NCBI GenBank assembly: GCA_910589415.1
Contig: OU342637.1
Location: 30,844,162-30,908,161 of the forward strand
Length of the DNA: 64,000 nt
Direction: 5' to 3'
From: Malachius bipustulatus
Lineage: Eukaryota > Arthropoda > Insecta > Coleoptera > Melyridae
Below, in pieces: positions 47,387 to 58,115 of the stretch. The notes beneath the pieces were generated by a model. That model did no database searches, was not told the DNA's origin, and saw nothing but the letters and a program-made list of their open reading frames with translations. The position numbers were made by a program, and so were the translations under genes. Numbering within the stretch: the first letter of the stretch is position 1; each line of letters starts with the position of its first letter.

Positions 47387-47399
47387 ATCGATCGATGGA
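47387..47399 (+). repeat. 13-bp target-site duplication, right copy (LINE insertion)
   Basis: Copy of ATCGATCGATGGA matching 40450-40462; marks the 3' boundary of the LINE. Confidence 0.75.
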
Positions 47400-48810
47400 T
47401 TTTTTGGCGTAAACAGTAATTTCGTGTCCGAGGCATCGTCCTTTTCATGGCATTCGACACCGGAACGTGGAAAAATAACTGTTCGATCAAAAAATGGCTT
47501 TTCTGTTCGAAAAAAAGGGGACAACATTACAGTTTGCAGAGCTGGCTTACTCTTTATAAGAGGTTCTTATAAACAATGATTTAGAAGAAGAAGAAGAAAT
47601 GGAACAAATATTTGGAACCTCTGTGACTGGGTACATTTAAGTTTTTAATATTTAAAGCGACATGAGTTTTCTTTTAAAAAAAGGAATACTATTTAAAAGT
47701 CGAAAGCATCTATTGTGGAAAACTTTTCACAAGAAAACTGATGTCTACTCAGTTTGTAAACCGAGCGCGCTCTATAAGATGTTTCATACTTACCAACACC
47801 AGTCCAACAAACTATCCAAGACAAAGAGGATTAACAACGGCAAGGCACTTTTATTATACTTAACATGCTCGGCGAAACTTTTTCATCGGCTTGTATATAA
47901 AATGATTATGCATATACCCACCTAAGCAGATTTATGCGAAGAATGTTGAAAGTATGCAACTTCGTCGGCGATGCTAGGAGTTAATTTACTAATTAAGCTA
48001 TAAGGAGAATAATTTTCCGGTCGCTTTTCTATAAAGAGGGATCCCTCATAAATAAAACTTAACAAAGAAACTCCTTAAGCTGGCACTCCAGAAGCTCCAG
48101 AACCTGCAATATAATCTTAAATTTATATTCATTTTTAATTAAGACTTAGTTGGTTTATGTAAATGATTTCCGAGACCACTTTTGTTATTCTGCTGCTTTG
48201 TAAAAATCCGAGCATCGTTTAGCCGGGCCACATGGGGTTTCCTCACTATTAATTAGCTAGCCATGCTGGGAAAACTGCTTTAAATACAATTTCCTCCGTG
48301 AAATTTACCGCGGGGAAATTCATTTTAACACCGGCACAACTCCGTTGTATTCCCCTTTAATTTATTGAGAATTATTCGCCGAGGTTATTTGGCTCACTCA
48401 AGATAATTATTGCGTTACCCAACTAATCGCGTTATTAAATCAAGAATCAAGAAAATCAACCATCTTTGAACGCAAGAATCACTTTTTTTGCATACTTTAT
48501 TATTACCGTACTCCCATTATAATCAAATTCGAGTTGTTATTAATTAGATAATGATCATCGATCATTGTCAATGCGTCATTTTTAAGTACTATTGATAATA
48601 ATTGTTGTGAAGTGAACCTCGAAACACTTTCATTAATAAACAAAAGCTTCAACCCTCATCCTATGGCGATTCTAACCAATCACAAGAACCAGATCCCGAC
48701 TTTATCCCAAACCTGCGAGTCGTTGTCAGTTTATCACACGGCCAGGATGACAATTTTAATTACTAATCGTGGATGAAACAGAGGGAATAAAATTGAAACT
48801 TATTTTCCAG
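47400..48810 (+). other. Last part of the 11.9-kb intron within Ig1
   Basis: Ends at the TATTTTCCAG acceptor. A short GAAGAAGAAGAA run near 47583. No gene recognised. Confidence 0.6.
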
Positions 48811-49018
48811 ATAGCATGGCTAAGAGTGGACACCCAAACGATTCTCACGATTCACAGTCACGTGATCACCAAAAATCACAGGATAGCCGTGACTCACAGC
48901 GAACACAAGATCTGGTACCTTCACATCAGAGACGTCAGGGAAGCGGACCGGGGATTTTACATGTGCCAGATTAACACCGATCCCATGAAGAGCCAAGTGG
49001 GGTATCTGGACGTCGTCG
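48811..49018 (+). CDS. DIP-family Ig protein, exon for second half of Ig1
   Basis: The acceptor is TATTTTCCAG and the donor GTTAGT. The exon has 69 codons plus one base, continuing the upstream exon in phase. It begins I-A-W-L-R-V-D-T-Q (core tryptophan of Ig1) and runs through a stretch with VITKNHRIAVTH to ADRGFYMCQINTDPMKSQ, the D-x-G-x-Y-x-C signature of strand F. The tail YLDVV leads into Ig2. The NTDPMKSQ block is strongly diagnostic of DIP/lachesin-type proteins. The surface formed by this half is the known Dpr-binding face in characterised DIPs (family knowledge). It is separated from the first half of the same Ig domain by an 11,873-bp intron full of retrotransposons. Confidence 0.92.
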
Positions 49019-49431
49019 GTTAGTATAAATTAATATTAGGGCGATCTGGAGCTCCGATAATGATCCGAAAACTTCGGCCGGTCCGTGCATAATTTTATCC
49101 GATATTTGGAATCCCTGAAAGCGGGAATAAATCAGCAGGACTCTGCATGCATTGATAAACGATAACTTTCTGGCCCGGTTTGTTTTTACGTTCCATTCTA
49201 ATCTGATTCATCATCAGAGTCGTTCAAAATTTAATGTGTATATTCCCAAGGGGCCAGGGGAAGGGTTATTTTTCCTAAAATTTCTTTGGGATCCTTAAAT
49301 ACGCTCTATGAAACGTGGGCCGAATTTTTCGTTAATTTTTTTGGAGTCCTGCCGAAAATTTGAATGAATTTGGGGCCTGAAACTGCAAATAATTTTATTA
49401 ATAATTATTATTTTCCTGTTTTTATTTCCAG
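49019..49431 (+). other. 413-bp intron between Ig1 and Ig2 exons
   Basis: GTTAGT donor and TTTATTTCCAG acceptor, phase 1. Confidence 0.85.
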
Positions 49432-49590
49432 TTCCTCCAGACATATTAGACTACCCGACGAGCACAGACATGGTGATACGGGAAGGATCTAACGTAAGCT
49501 TGCGTTGCGCCGCCACTGGATTTCCCGAACCGACCATCGCCTGGCGGAGAGAAGGTGGGGAATCCATACCGGTCGGAAACGGACAAGAAG
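49432..49590 (+). CDS. DIP-family Ig protein, exon for first half of Ig2
   Basis: The acceptor is TTTATTTCCAG and the donor GTAATT. The incoming G from the previous exon completes a valine, giving [10 protein letters not shown], the standard Ig1-Ig2 linker of DIPs. It then reads [20 protein letters not shown] and W-R-R-E, giving strand-B cysteine, an N-V-S sequon and the strand-C tryptophan. The exon ends in phase 1 after a Gly/Gln/Glu-containing loop. The intron before it is only 413 bp. The partner exon (second half of Ig2, expected to carry a MGAYLCIASNGVPP-like block) was not found downstream in the window, so the next intron is at least 14 kb unless that exon is missing. Confidence 0.92.
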
Positions 49591-49958
49591 GTAATTATTA
49601 TTAATAAAGGATATTAGGATGCATAAAATGTTCCAGGAATAGAGCATTCGGAACTCAGGAAAGACATTCGGGAGTTAGTTTATTTCAATTTTTTTACAGG
49701 ATCTGATAATTACAGAAACGTCCAATATTTTGCCATCAAAGTAGGAAATCTTCATCTCTATCGAAAACGATGATCAACATATCATCAGGTTATTTCCAGC
49801 TCATACTGCTCGAGGTTTTTTTGACTTTTCTGGATGATTTTTCTGAGCGTATCAGCAAATGTCACATCAGTCAGCTTTGTATTGACTCTTTGCTTTTACC
49901 GGTGCGCTGTACCTGTGAGTGCAGTCAGTATTGCATTTGTTGTATTTGTATTTGTATC
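49591..49958 (+). other. Start of the intron within Ig2
   Basis: GTAATT donor, then AT-rich sequence up to the tail of the inverted LINE. Confidence 0.6.
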
Positions 49959-50845
49959 TTTGAGGGTGATCGAGTTACTGCGACCTAAAAGATCTATTGT
50001 ATCCCCTCTACTGTGCTTCGCCTGGTGTGGAATACCTTTAGCGAAGCACCCTCCCCAAGTCCGTTTCCTTGAAAAACTTCGGGATTTTGGGAGGATCAAG
50101 GTCGGGTAAGTTCCCTGCCTCTAGCTGGTGGTGGCCCATGATGACGTGGTGTCTCGTCTCCTTTCCCTCAGAATCTGCAGACGCCGTTCTCTTCTATGCC
50201 TAACTTCCTCAGATGTTCCTTGAGCTTGCAATGCTCCGTCAGTGTTCTAAGACGTTCCTTGCTGAGGTTGAAGAGTATCTTCGACCTCTTTCGGTTAAAA
50301 TTCCCGAGAAAATCTTTGGATTGTCTCAACCTTGAGAGGTTCCTCCAATGGGTTTCTCTCAGTTTTTCTTCTCCCTTGTGAAGTTCTGCCTTAAAGAAAG
50401 TATCTTCGAGGCCACAGAATGGTTCTGGTCCTATGAAGGGTGTCGATGCTTTTTCTTGCACGTTCGTTTCCCTCTATTCCGGAATGGCCCGGTATCCACT
50501 TGAGGTGAATTTCTTGCCTAATTGGTTAAGTTTTTCTAGGCACTCCCAAGCCATATTGGAGCTGATGATCGAAGAGCTCAGCATCTTTATGGCTGCTTAT
50601 CCGTCAATATTTCGGGCGCAAACTTCTATTGCGTGCAATTCCGCTTGTAGTATGGTTGGGGATTTTCCCATTGGTTTGGAGTACATGGTGCGTGGCCCAT
50701 GTACTCGGTTCCCGCCCCGGTTCCTCCGATACCATTTGATCGTACCTTCTTTGAGAGTACAGTTGGAGGTGTTGTTCCATTCCTCTTTCGTAGACAGTTT
50801 CGTGATGAAGTTCCTCTCGAAAATGAATTTCTTAACAGTTCTGAG
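49959..50845 (-). pseudogene. Second, inverted copy of the RNase H-bearing LINE (3' part only)
   Basis: Read on the minus strand this matches the plus-strand LINE from its pre-insertion segment (KKFIFERNF...EEWNNT) through the RNase H start to the 3' UTR. The 3' end is followed by an AT-rich tail with an ATACAA-like repeat (plus strand about 49930-49958). It is truncated at the 5' end and frame-shifted within the RNase H region, but the C-terminal segment from about 50461 down to 50168 is open. It lacks the LTR element and shows the undisturbed target. It lies 370 bp downstream of the Ig2 exon, antisense to the host gene. Confidence 0.87.
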
Positions 50846-52819
50846 TGCAGACAGTATAGACACAGCACATGAAGCGATTTAATCATAAAAGTCAAAACAG
50901 TGCAGCTGAAGCCTGACGCCAGTAATAATACGCAGTTAATCAAGATTAGAGTTAGAACGAATTGAACCGCATTTGATGACGATTCATAAAAGACAGCGCC
51001 GGCACATCTCGCTCGACGTCAAATAGCAAGAGAATCATGACCCGTAGACGCATAAACCAGCCCCTTCCTTGCCGCGGCTTTCGCTGCCTTCTGCTAATAA
51101 ACCACGGAAGACAGTAGACACGTTACATACATATTTGTCTTCTCCTCCCTACCCTCAGTATTAATTAAATAGAGCGGGCTGGGAATAAAATACGGCCTCT
51201 AATTAGAGTATTTAAAGAGGAGATACGCTGCCGCCTGCTAGATCCGAATTTATAACTCCTTGCAAGGTTGCGGGGATGCTTGCAAGCAAACAGCATAGCC
51301 CGGAGATACTGATACTAACTGGTGTGGTGGTGTGGTATTTGCTTGCTTACTTCGGGGAAAGTTGCGCGGAAAAATGGGAATTGTTTGACGTAACGCTATA
51401 ATTAATCTGAATACTATAAATAACACGCTACTAACACCTTATTGCAGAATAAAATATCCCCAAGATTTCAGTAATAAATTCTTACAGACCCTTAAATAAA
51501 GTATTTAAAAGGGTAACGTGTGTATTTATAAAGCAAACGATAGTTGATGAACATTACACCGCAATACTAACCAATTTATGTTTATCAATAAGACTTGATC
51601 ATCACCAGCGGACGGAGCCTGCGTGTTATTGTTAATAAAACCAATTAAAAACCCTTTATGCAAGATTAACAAACCGGGATGGGATCATCAGTGCAGTATT
51701 ACAGGACGTATAAACACTTAATTAATTGCTTGATTAATTAATTAATAATTATTATAGTTTGCTGCCAGAGTCAAAATCATTTGGTCGTTTTTCCCAATTC
51801 CGCATATCCATGGACGAACGCTGGCCGAAAACCGAATGAACCGATGAAGGCGGGAAGGATGCATGCATCTAGCCGAGATAAGCTTTTGTACCGGACGCCG
51901 TCAAAGGATCAAAGCGGAATTAGCGCCCCTTTACATCTCCCGGTGGTACGGTCCCGTTCCCGATCGGCACTAATTGCAATTAGATTCAGCAGGGATTTCG
52001 ATCTGGATGTTGATGTTTTATATCTGGAGCGACGATCCGGCGGGGATAACGCGGATAACGCGCGACAATGGTGATTGATACTGCCGCTTTCCGGGACCAG
52101 GTAATGTGCATTATGGTAATGCCGGAGCTGGATCGGTTATAAGTCATGATAAACAGGAACGCTCTGAGTGGCAAGGCAGGCAAGCTCGATGATGTGTTTG
52201 ATCATATCTTTGAAATATCACTGTTGAATTCCACTTGACTGGTATATGGTGGGTATAATTACGCGGGACGGTTTTGAATTCGATACTTCAGCATGCTGTA
52301 ACGTGCATTATTATTATTATGTCATGTTGTTTCAAGTATTATGGTAGTAAAGCGTCACACACGGTTTTGTGACTGATTGGCACTTTGTCAGTCAGCATTC
52401 ATGTCAATATCTAGTCACTTTAGGGATTTAGGTTCACTTTTACATGAGCCACCGAAGAAGAGAGACAAATAAAACAAATGCTGGGTTTTTATTTCTTGTA
52501 AGTACCCCCACATGTTATTTCTTTCATAATATTTCACAAAATTATTATTTATAAAAACAACAAAATTATTTTACAAAGCATGCACTTTCATAAATAAGGG
52601 TTGGAATTTTTGCCACATTTTTACATTTCATTGTTCTTACCTTCAGTTTATGTCACTTTTTAATGTTAATTGCTTTATCTCACAATTTTTGATCAAGGAA
52701 TTACTTAATTGAAAAACTCGAAATTGGCCTAATGATTTAATCACACATCTCATACCCATTGCTTTTGGAAAAATGGGCTAGACAATTTTAAAGAACATGT
52801 TCTCTTTTATAATTTGGAT
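50846..52819. other. Intronic sequence with a GC-richer island
   Basis: 51780-52150 contains ACTAATTGCAATTAG (paired homeodomain-type TAATT words) in GC-richer surroundings. About 52690-52735 is a diverged copy of 19130-19170 (TTTTTGATCAAG...TTAATTGAAAAACT). Confidence 0.45.
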
Positions 52820-52832
52820 GGGGGGGGGGGGG
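52820..52832. repeat. Poly-G tract, 13 bases
   Basis: Thirteen consecutive G; could form a G-quadruplex or be length-variable. It lies 50 bp from the tRNA-His primer-binding-site fossil. Confidence 0.95.
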
Positions 52833-52881
52833 TTGTTTTAAATCAGGATTTTTATTTAAAAGGTAGCTTACACTACAGAAT

Positions 52882-52900
52882 TGGTGCCGTGACGCAGGAT
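52882..52900 (+). promoter_or_regulatory. Orphan primer-binding-site fossil, tRNA-His type
   Basis: TGGTGCCGTGAC followed by GCAGGAT. The first 12 bases match the complement of the tRNA-His 3' end (...GTCACGGCACCA). CACTACAGAA just upstream resembles an LTR end. No coding remains seen. Confidence 0.4.
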
Positions 52901-53841
52901 CAGACATTAGTTTAAGGCTAGGTAGATCGTTACACACAAAAAAATTAAATTTCATAAGAAAATCCGACCACTCGGGACGTATGTAGATGAACCGATGAAA
53001 ACTGCATAATCCCATATTATCTGCCGTCACGTAATTAACAATATAGCGCGCTTTCGGTGTGCATAAAGCTGCTGCTCACAAACCGTGCGACGGGCTTTGC
53101 AAATGCACCCGCGTCACTAATTCAAAACGGTTAGAATAAATCAGCGGGAACGGTGGGTACAACAAAAACACTGTTCCAACAATGGGAATATGAATGGCGT
53201 TGGTGGTAACGTATGGCTCCGCGGGGGAGCGCCGTTCCTCTTTCCCTCCTCCTCCTCCTCCTCCTCGTTGCCGGACAAGGGTGGAAAAGCTGTTGTAGTA
53301 TTATTGTAATCGCGGCAATGGAAATCAGGTGCAGATATCCCAGGAATTATAACGCCGCGATCGCCTATGATGATATGTGTGACGATACGGCCAGTTAACA
53401 GTGTAAATAGTGTCGTTATTTATTATGGGGGTCTGTTAAATGAATGGCTAGCCTAGAGGAGAATAAGGGTGGATTCGGATTGTCAAATATTATAAATACG
53501 ACGTTAGGGGAAATTCGAGGGAATCACGAATTTCCTACATGCACGATTCATTCTTATACCATAATCCCGACTAAGTAAATCTGGAGCGATTGATGTAGAC
53601 ACACACAACATTCATTAAATGAATTCATAGCTCTGTACCTAATCCTTATCTTGCGACTTAATGTAAGCAACGTAATTAATTCGAATTCCCAATCTGTAAT
53701 AACGTTGAATCGAAATCGAATGAATTACTTCAATCATGGCGTAGAGTTCAATGCTGTTAAATAGGTAAATTTGTCAGCCAGCATCAAATTAAGTGACAGA
53801 AACTGAATCGATACGTTACCCTAAACCGCCTGTAAATCTTT
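52901..53841. other. Sequence with no gene recognised
   Basis: Only the (CTC)n run and short frames. Confidence 0.45.
53242..53265. repeat. (CTC)n microsatellite
   Basis: CTCCTC run. The open frame at 53213-53398 that spans it starts with a leucine run created by this repeat, so I do not accept it as a gene. Confidence 0.85.
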
Positions 53842-54690
53842 CACTTTTTAGTAAAAATAACTTTCTATTACACCATAAGTTGCGAACACATAATTTCGAC
53901 TCTATAGTTATATTTACTATAAAGTGACTTTTAAGGTATCGGGGTGGTCGTAGTTACAACTTATTAGAACAACCTGATAGTATTTGTGGTTTATAGGTTA
54001 TTAACGATTTAGTTACGATTGTAGTAACGATTGTTACTAAAATGCGACTTCAAAGTTCCATCCACTTTTTAGTAAAAATAGCTTTATTTTACATTATTAA
54101 AACTGCGAGCACGCAATTTCTACTTGAAGTAACAATCACTCAATATTATATTTACTATAAAGTAGCTTTTAAATTATCGGGGTGGTCGTAGTTACAATTT
54201 ATTAGAACAACCGGATAGAATTTGTGGCTTATAGCGTTGATTGAAGGAATAGGGCTTATAGGTTATAAATTATAGTAACAGCGACTAACGATTGTTACTA
54301 AAATGCGATTTCAATGTTCCATCCACTTTTTAGTAAAAAATAATTATATTTTACACTATTAAACCAACGAACACGTAATTTCTACCCCTAGTAACAATTA
54401 CTCTATAGTTATGTTTACTATAAAGTAGCTTTTAAGTTATCGGGGTAGTCGTAGTTAAAACTTATTAGAACAACCTGATTGTATTTGTGGCTTATAGATT
54501 ACAAATTATAGTAGCGGCGACTAACGATTATTACTAAAATGCGACTTCAAAGTTCCAGCCACTTTTTAGTAACAATAACTAAATTTTACATTATTATAGC
54601 AGCGAACACATAATTTATACGTCTAGTAACAATCACTCTATAGTTATATTTACGATAAAGTAGCTTTTAAGGGGATATTGCGGTTGTAGA
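53842..54690. repeat. Four-copy tandem satellite, units of about 220-260 bp
   Basis: CACTTTTTAGTAA starts at 53842, 54063, 54323 and 54560. Each unit also carries a TTTACTATAAAGTAGCTTTTAA block and a TATCGGGGTGGTCGTAGTT block, then a TTACTAAAATGCGACTTC end. Units differ by substitutions and small indels; the last is partial. Confidence 0.92.
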
Positions 54691-56101
54691 TACAGAGACT
54701 GGCGAATAGAATGTTATAAATTATTGAGATAAATAAAGCGGATTTCGTATATTTTTAATATAAAAAGAATTAATAAAACGCAGAGATCTATTATTATTAT
54801 TCAGCGAAACGAAAATTTGATGCTTGAAATGATAGCGAGGCTAATATGCGTGACAAGTTCAATTTTCGGTATCTGATTAAAATTGACGAGAATGGGGCTG
54901 GATCTAATTCTTTTTTAATTAAAATTCAAATGCCAACAGGTAATAAATTGTAGTAATTTATAACGGGGAATGAATGACGCACCGAAAATGAAAACAGGAC
55001 ATTTTTCCCGGCATATTTTCGCGTCCGATTTTCAGTTGTGCATGCGGTGGGCGGCGCACGTGGACGTAATTTTAATCGTTTTCAACTATTTCCTCACGTG
55101 AGCTGATTCCTAATGGAGAAATTGATCGGGATTCACGTTGTAAATGCATAAATATCAATCCTGCTTGTCCTAATTTTCTTTTTTACCAGACAGATTAGCT
55201 CAATCTCGTTTTTTTCGAATGTTTTTGATGAAAAATGTGATAAAAATTATGACACCAGATAAATCAATTCTCGCGAAATATTTCGAAAAGTCTTTTAAAC
55301 TGAAAAATCAGACCTCGACCAATTCCCTCCCGAAGAGCAAGGCGCCAGAGAGGACCGATCCTGGACGATAACAGAGGCACCGGCACCGGCACTATAAATA
55401 GCAAAACGGTTCGTGCAACAATACAGACATCGGAACAAGGCATGGAATGATTTAATATCGCCGGTCCGAGCAGTGGCCCGCACTTGGATGAAGTTCCGGC
55501 CGGCCGCCCCAAACCACCCTCCTCCGCCCCCGCCTTGCAGCCGCGGCTGGTCGTTTACACCTCCTTCTCGCACCATTAGCTCGGAGGTGCCACTGGAGGT
55601 AGGAACTCTGTGACATCGAAACTGTGTTTCCCTTTTTTCCCCTTTGTCTTTTCGTTGCATTTTCAAATTCGATCGATAAATCGTAATGGAATATTTTAGA
55701 TCTATCCATTATAGTTCCAATTTCTGGTGGGTATGAATCTGTTCACAAAAATCTGGCATTTTAAACAATGAAACAAAGAAGAGGATAGTATAGACTGAAA
55801 TAAAATAAAAGTCAATAGTAAAAGCTTCTTTGCTCATTTTCCTTTTTCAGTTCCACTGCGGATCTGTTTTCCAATATTGGAGAGGTAAACAAATACTCTG
55901 TTGCTTGAAATCGTGAGACAAGGGATTCCTATTCTTTAGACAGTTATTGTATGGAAAATAATCTTCAAAAATTTAACGATTCCCCTCAATTATTGTTATT
56001 ATTGTACTCTGAGGAGAAACCTTCCAATCAAATATGGTTATTTATTGTGAAATAGAATAAAAATATCATCGAAACTGCTAAATTCAGAGTAGTGGATTCA
56101 C
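54691..56101. other. Sequence with a GC-rich island, no gene recognised
   Basis: Island at 55320-55620 with the TATA box at 55393. Open frames on both strands are GC artefacts (the minus-strand glycine run comes from a C-rich tract at about 55525). Confidence 0.45.
55393..55400 (+). promoter_or_regulatory. Canonical TATA box in a GC-rich island
   Basis: TATAAATA follows a GGCACCGGCAC stretch, with CpG-rich sequence downstream to about 55600. It could be a promoter of an unannotated transcript. No coding frame or clear 5' splice structure backs this, although GAGGTAGGAAC near 55590 could be a donor. Confidence 0.25.
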
Positions 56102-56119
56102 GCCCCACGTTGGGCGCCA
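56102..56119 (-). promoter_or_regulatory. Orphan primer-binding site, tRNA-Lys type
   Basis: Minus-strand TGGCGCCCAACGTGGGGC is 18 bases complementary to tRNA-Lys(CUU) including the CCA end. The LTR would lie at higher coordinates. A block starting TGTGTGGCGTAATG at about 56407 and ending ATGTGGCA at about 56126 on the minus strand is a candidate LTR of about 280 bp. Confidence 0.65.
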
Positions 56120-56125
56120 GTTCTT

Positions 56126-56407
56126 TGCCACATCTAAGTGAGAGACGGGAAATGGAGGGAGATGCGTGAAATTCAGTTTAAGCCTCGTTAAAACTTCTCC
56201 TTTGCGAAACACCCCATTTTACTATCTCTCCCGAATTCACTTTGAATGACAACGATAAAGAATATTTTTAAAACAATAACAAAACAATATAAATTTCCTA
56301 CAAAACGGATCGTACATCTCGAAATAGATCTTACATCTGACCGGTGAGTAAAGGAGATGGACATGATTAATTTCCAAAATGGATGATTCTCGACATTACG
56401 CCACACA
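56126..56407 (-). repeat. Candidate solo LTR next to the tRNA-Lys primer-binding site
   Basis: The boundaries are inferred only from TG...CA ends and the primer-binding site six bases inside. There is no second copy in the window to confirm them, and no interior coding sequence. Confidence 0.35.
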
Positions 56408-57407
56408 AGATGGATTAACTGTTAGAACTAGCTCTCCATATCACTGATAAGCGGTCTGTTTTTGTTCCCCGATTCATGCTCCAGACATCAAGAGCGTTTC
56501 TGAAGCTGATATTCGTCTCTGGCATATCTCAACTCAACCCTTAATCGCGCTCTTACACACAGGACGTTGAGCATAATAGCGGGTTTCTTTAATTGGCCAG
56601 GATCACCATAGTAACCACCTGCCCTGTAATACTGCACTGATGATCTCACACTAGTTTTTTTTTTTTTTAATCTAAGGGGTTTTCTTGCCTGTATTAATGG
56701 TTGAAGCTGTTGACTTTGACGATAATTCTAACTCTATGTTTTTATATATTATATCTGTTCAAGCGTTTGTGCGCTGGTCATGGCCAAGTCTTGTAGATAA
56801 ACATTGATTGTTTACTATTGCGGTGTCATGTTTATCCATTAAAAAGATGATTAAAATTCAGAGAATATAAAATTTATAACAAGTAGTAGCTGACCTAAAA
56901 AGACTTTTGTTCTTCCTCGTTCAAGCAACTTTTTAAACATTACAATGTGCATATCTAATGGGATTTGTAACAGGAATGGCAAGAGAGTCAAGGGACTATT
57001 TACTATATCCAGTCTTAGAATTTCTACTTCAACTACGTGACTAGGTAATGCCTAGCTCTGGAGATTCGATTTCCTTCCAGTCTGCTGTCGGAGACATTTA
57101 ATAGTTTCATCAATTCAGTTCGGATTGTTGCTTTGTTCAAAATATTTTCACGTCCACTGGATGCTATGAAACCGTTCAAATAATTGCACTGCTGAACGTT
57201 GAAAAAGTAGCGTGTAGTTTCATGCTGGTATTTTCTTCTTACTCGGTTTGCTGCTTATTAATTTACAACTTCAGTCACCGTTGTAGTAATAATTATTTAA
57301 ATAGAAAAATATTTTGAAAAATACATGACAAACAATTTGACTCTCTCTACACATCTTACTATTATCAATTGCACTCGCCTCGCGTTTATTGTTCTTAATT
57401 CTCAATT
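56408..57407. other. AT-rich sequence, no gene recognised
   Basis: Poly-T at 56655-56669. Nothing else. Confidence 0.45.
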
Positions 57408-58093
57408 TGTAACGAAGTACGAGATTATTCTATTAGAGACAGTTAATTACTTTTAATAAGTGCAAAGCAGAAAAACAGAATTTTTGCGGCGGCGATAGCG
57501 ACCTTATCACTCCGCCACCGACTATAAAAGCAGAGAACATCCGAAGAACGGACAGTGCTTGTTTGGGTACTGACCATCAAGCATTCAACTCCTGCCAGGT
57601 GTACTGAGCCTGCAAGAGCCAGCACCCCGCGGTGGATGTACTGAGTCCAACGATCGGGTAAACAGGCAGCGAGACGCAAGCTGGGCATTGACCAACACGT
57701 GTTTCATTTCTCTGGTGGGTGTAGTGAGCCCCCAGAGACAGGACAGGACCGGGAAACCGACGTGCGTGTACTGAGCGCAACGTGGGGGAAAGGTCGATGC
57801 ATTGAGTCGGCCTATCCTAGTCCCATAACTCTCGCCCAGAGGGTTGTGAGCTCTGAACGGAGAACCAGCAATTAATTTTCCTTTATTTTCAGTTTGTCAG
57901 GCTCACGTCTTATTGAGACGTAGATTAACTAGCAGGTCTCGTCTATGCGGCTTGCATTGAGAGCCCAGGGAGTCTGCTACCTCCCGTTCTCCAGGCGGAC
58001 GAGATTCGAGGCCCGCAAGAATTAATCGCGTGTTCTGGTACAGAAAAACGGGTGACGTGTACCAGCGAGGTGTCGAGGGTTACTGAAGGTACA
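57408..58093 (+). repeat. LTR-like block with TATA box and repeated TGTACTGAG motif
   Basis: It begins TGTAACGAAGTACG (the same TGTAACGAA start as the LTR at 34609-35492) and ends GAAGGTACA. TGGTGGCGACCCGC follows eight bases later and could be a primer-binding site, though I cannot name the tRNA. Inside is TATAAAAGC near 57522 and a series of degenerate motifs (TGTACTGAGC and variants) spaced about 33-49 bp from 57567 to 57850. It is GC-richer than its flanks. The call as an LTR is inference; no gag follows. Confidence 0.5.
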
Positions 58094-58115
58094 GCGGCGG
58101 CTGGTGGCGACCCGC

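Noticed and set aside
53213..53398. 61-codon frame starting with a leucine-rich, signal-like segment
   Set aside because: The leucine run comes from a (CTC)n microsatellite; no further coding support.
55295..55709. Minus-strand frames of 82-123 codons with a glycine run
   Set aside because: Artefact of a C-rich tract in a GC-rich island; no homologous domain recognised.
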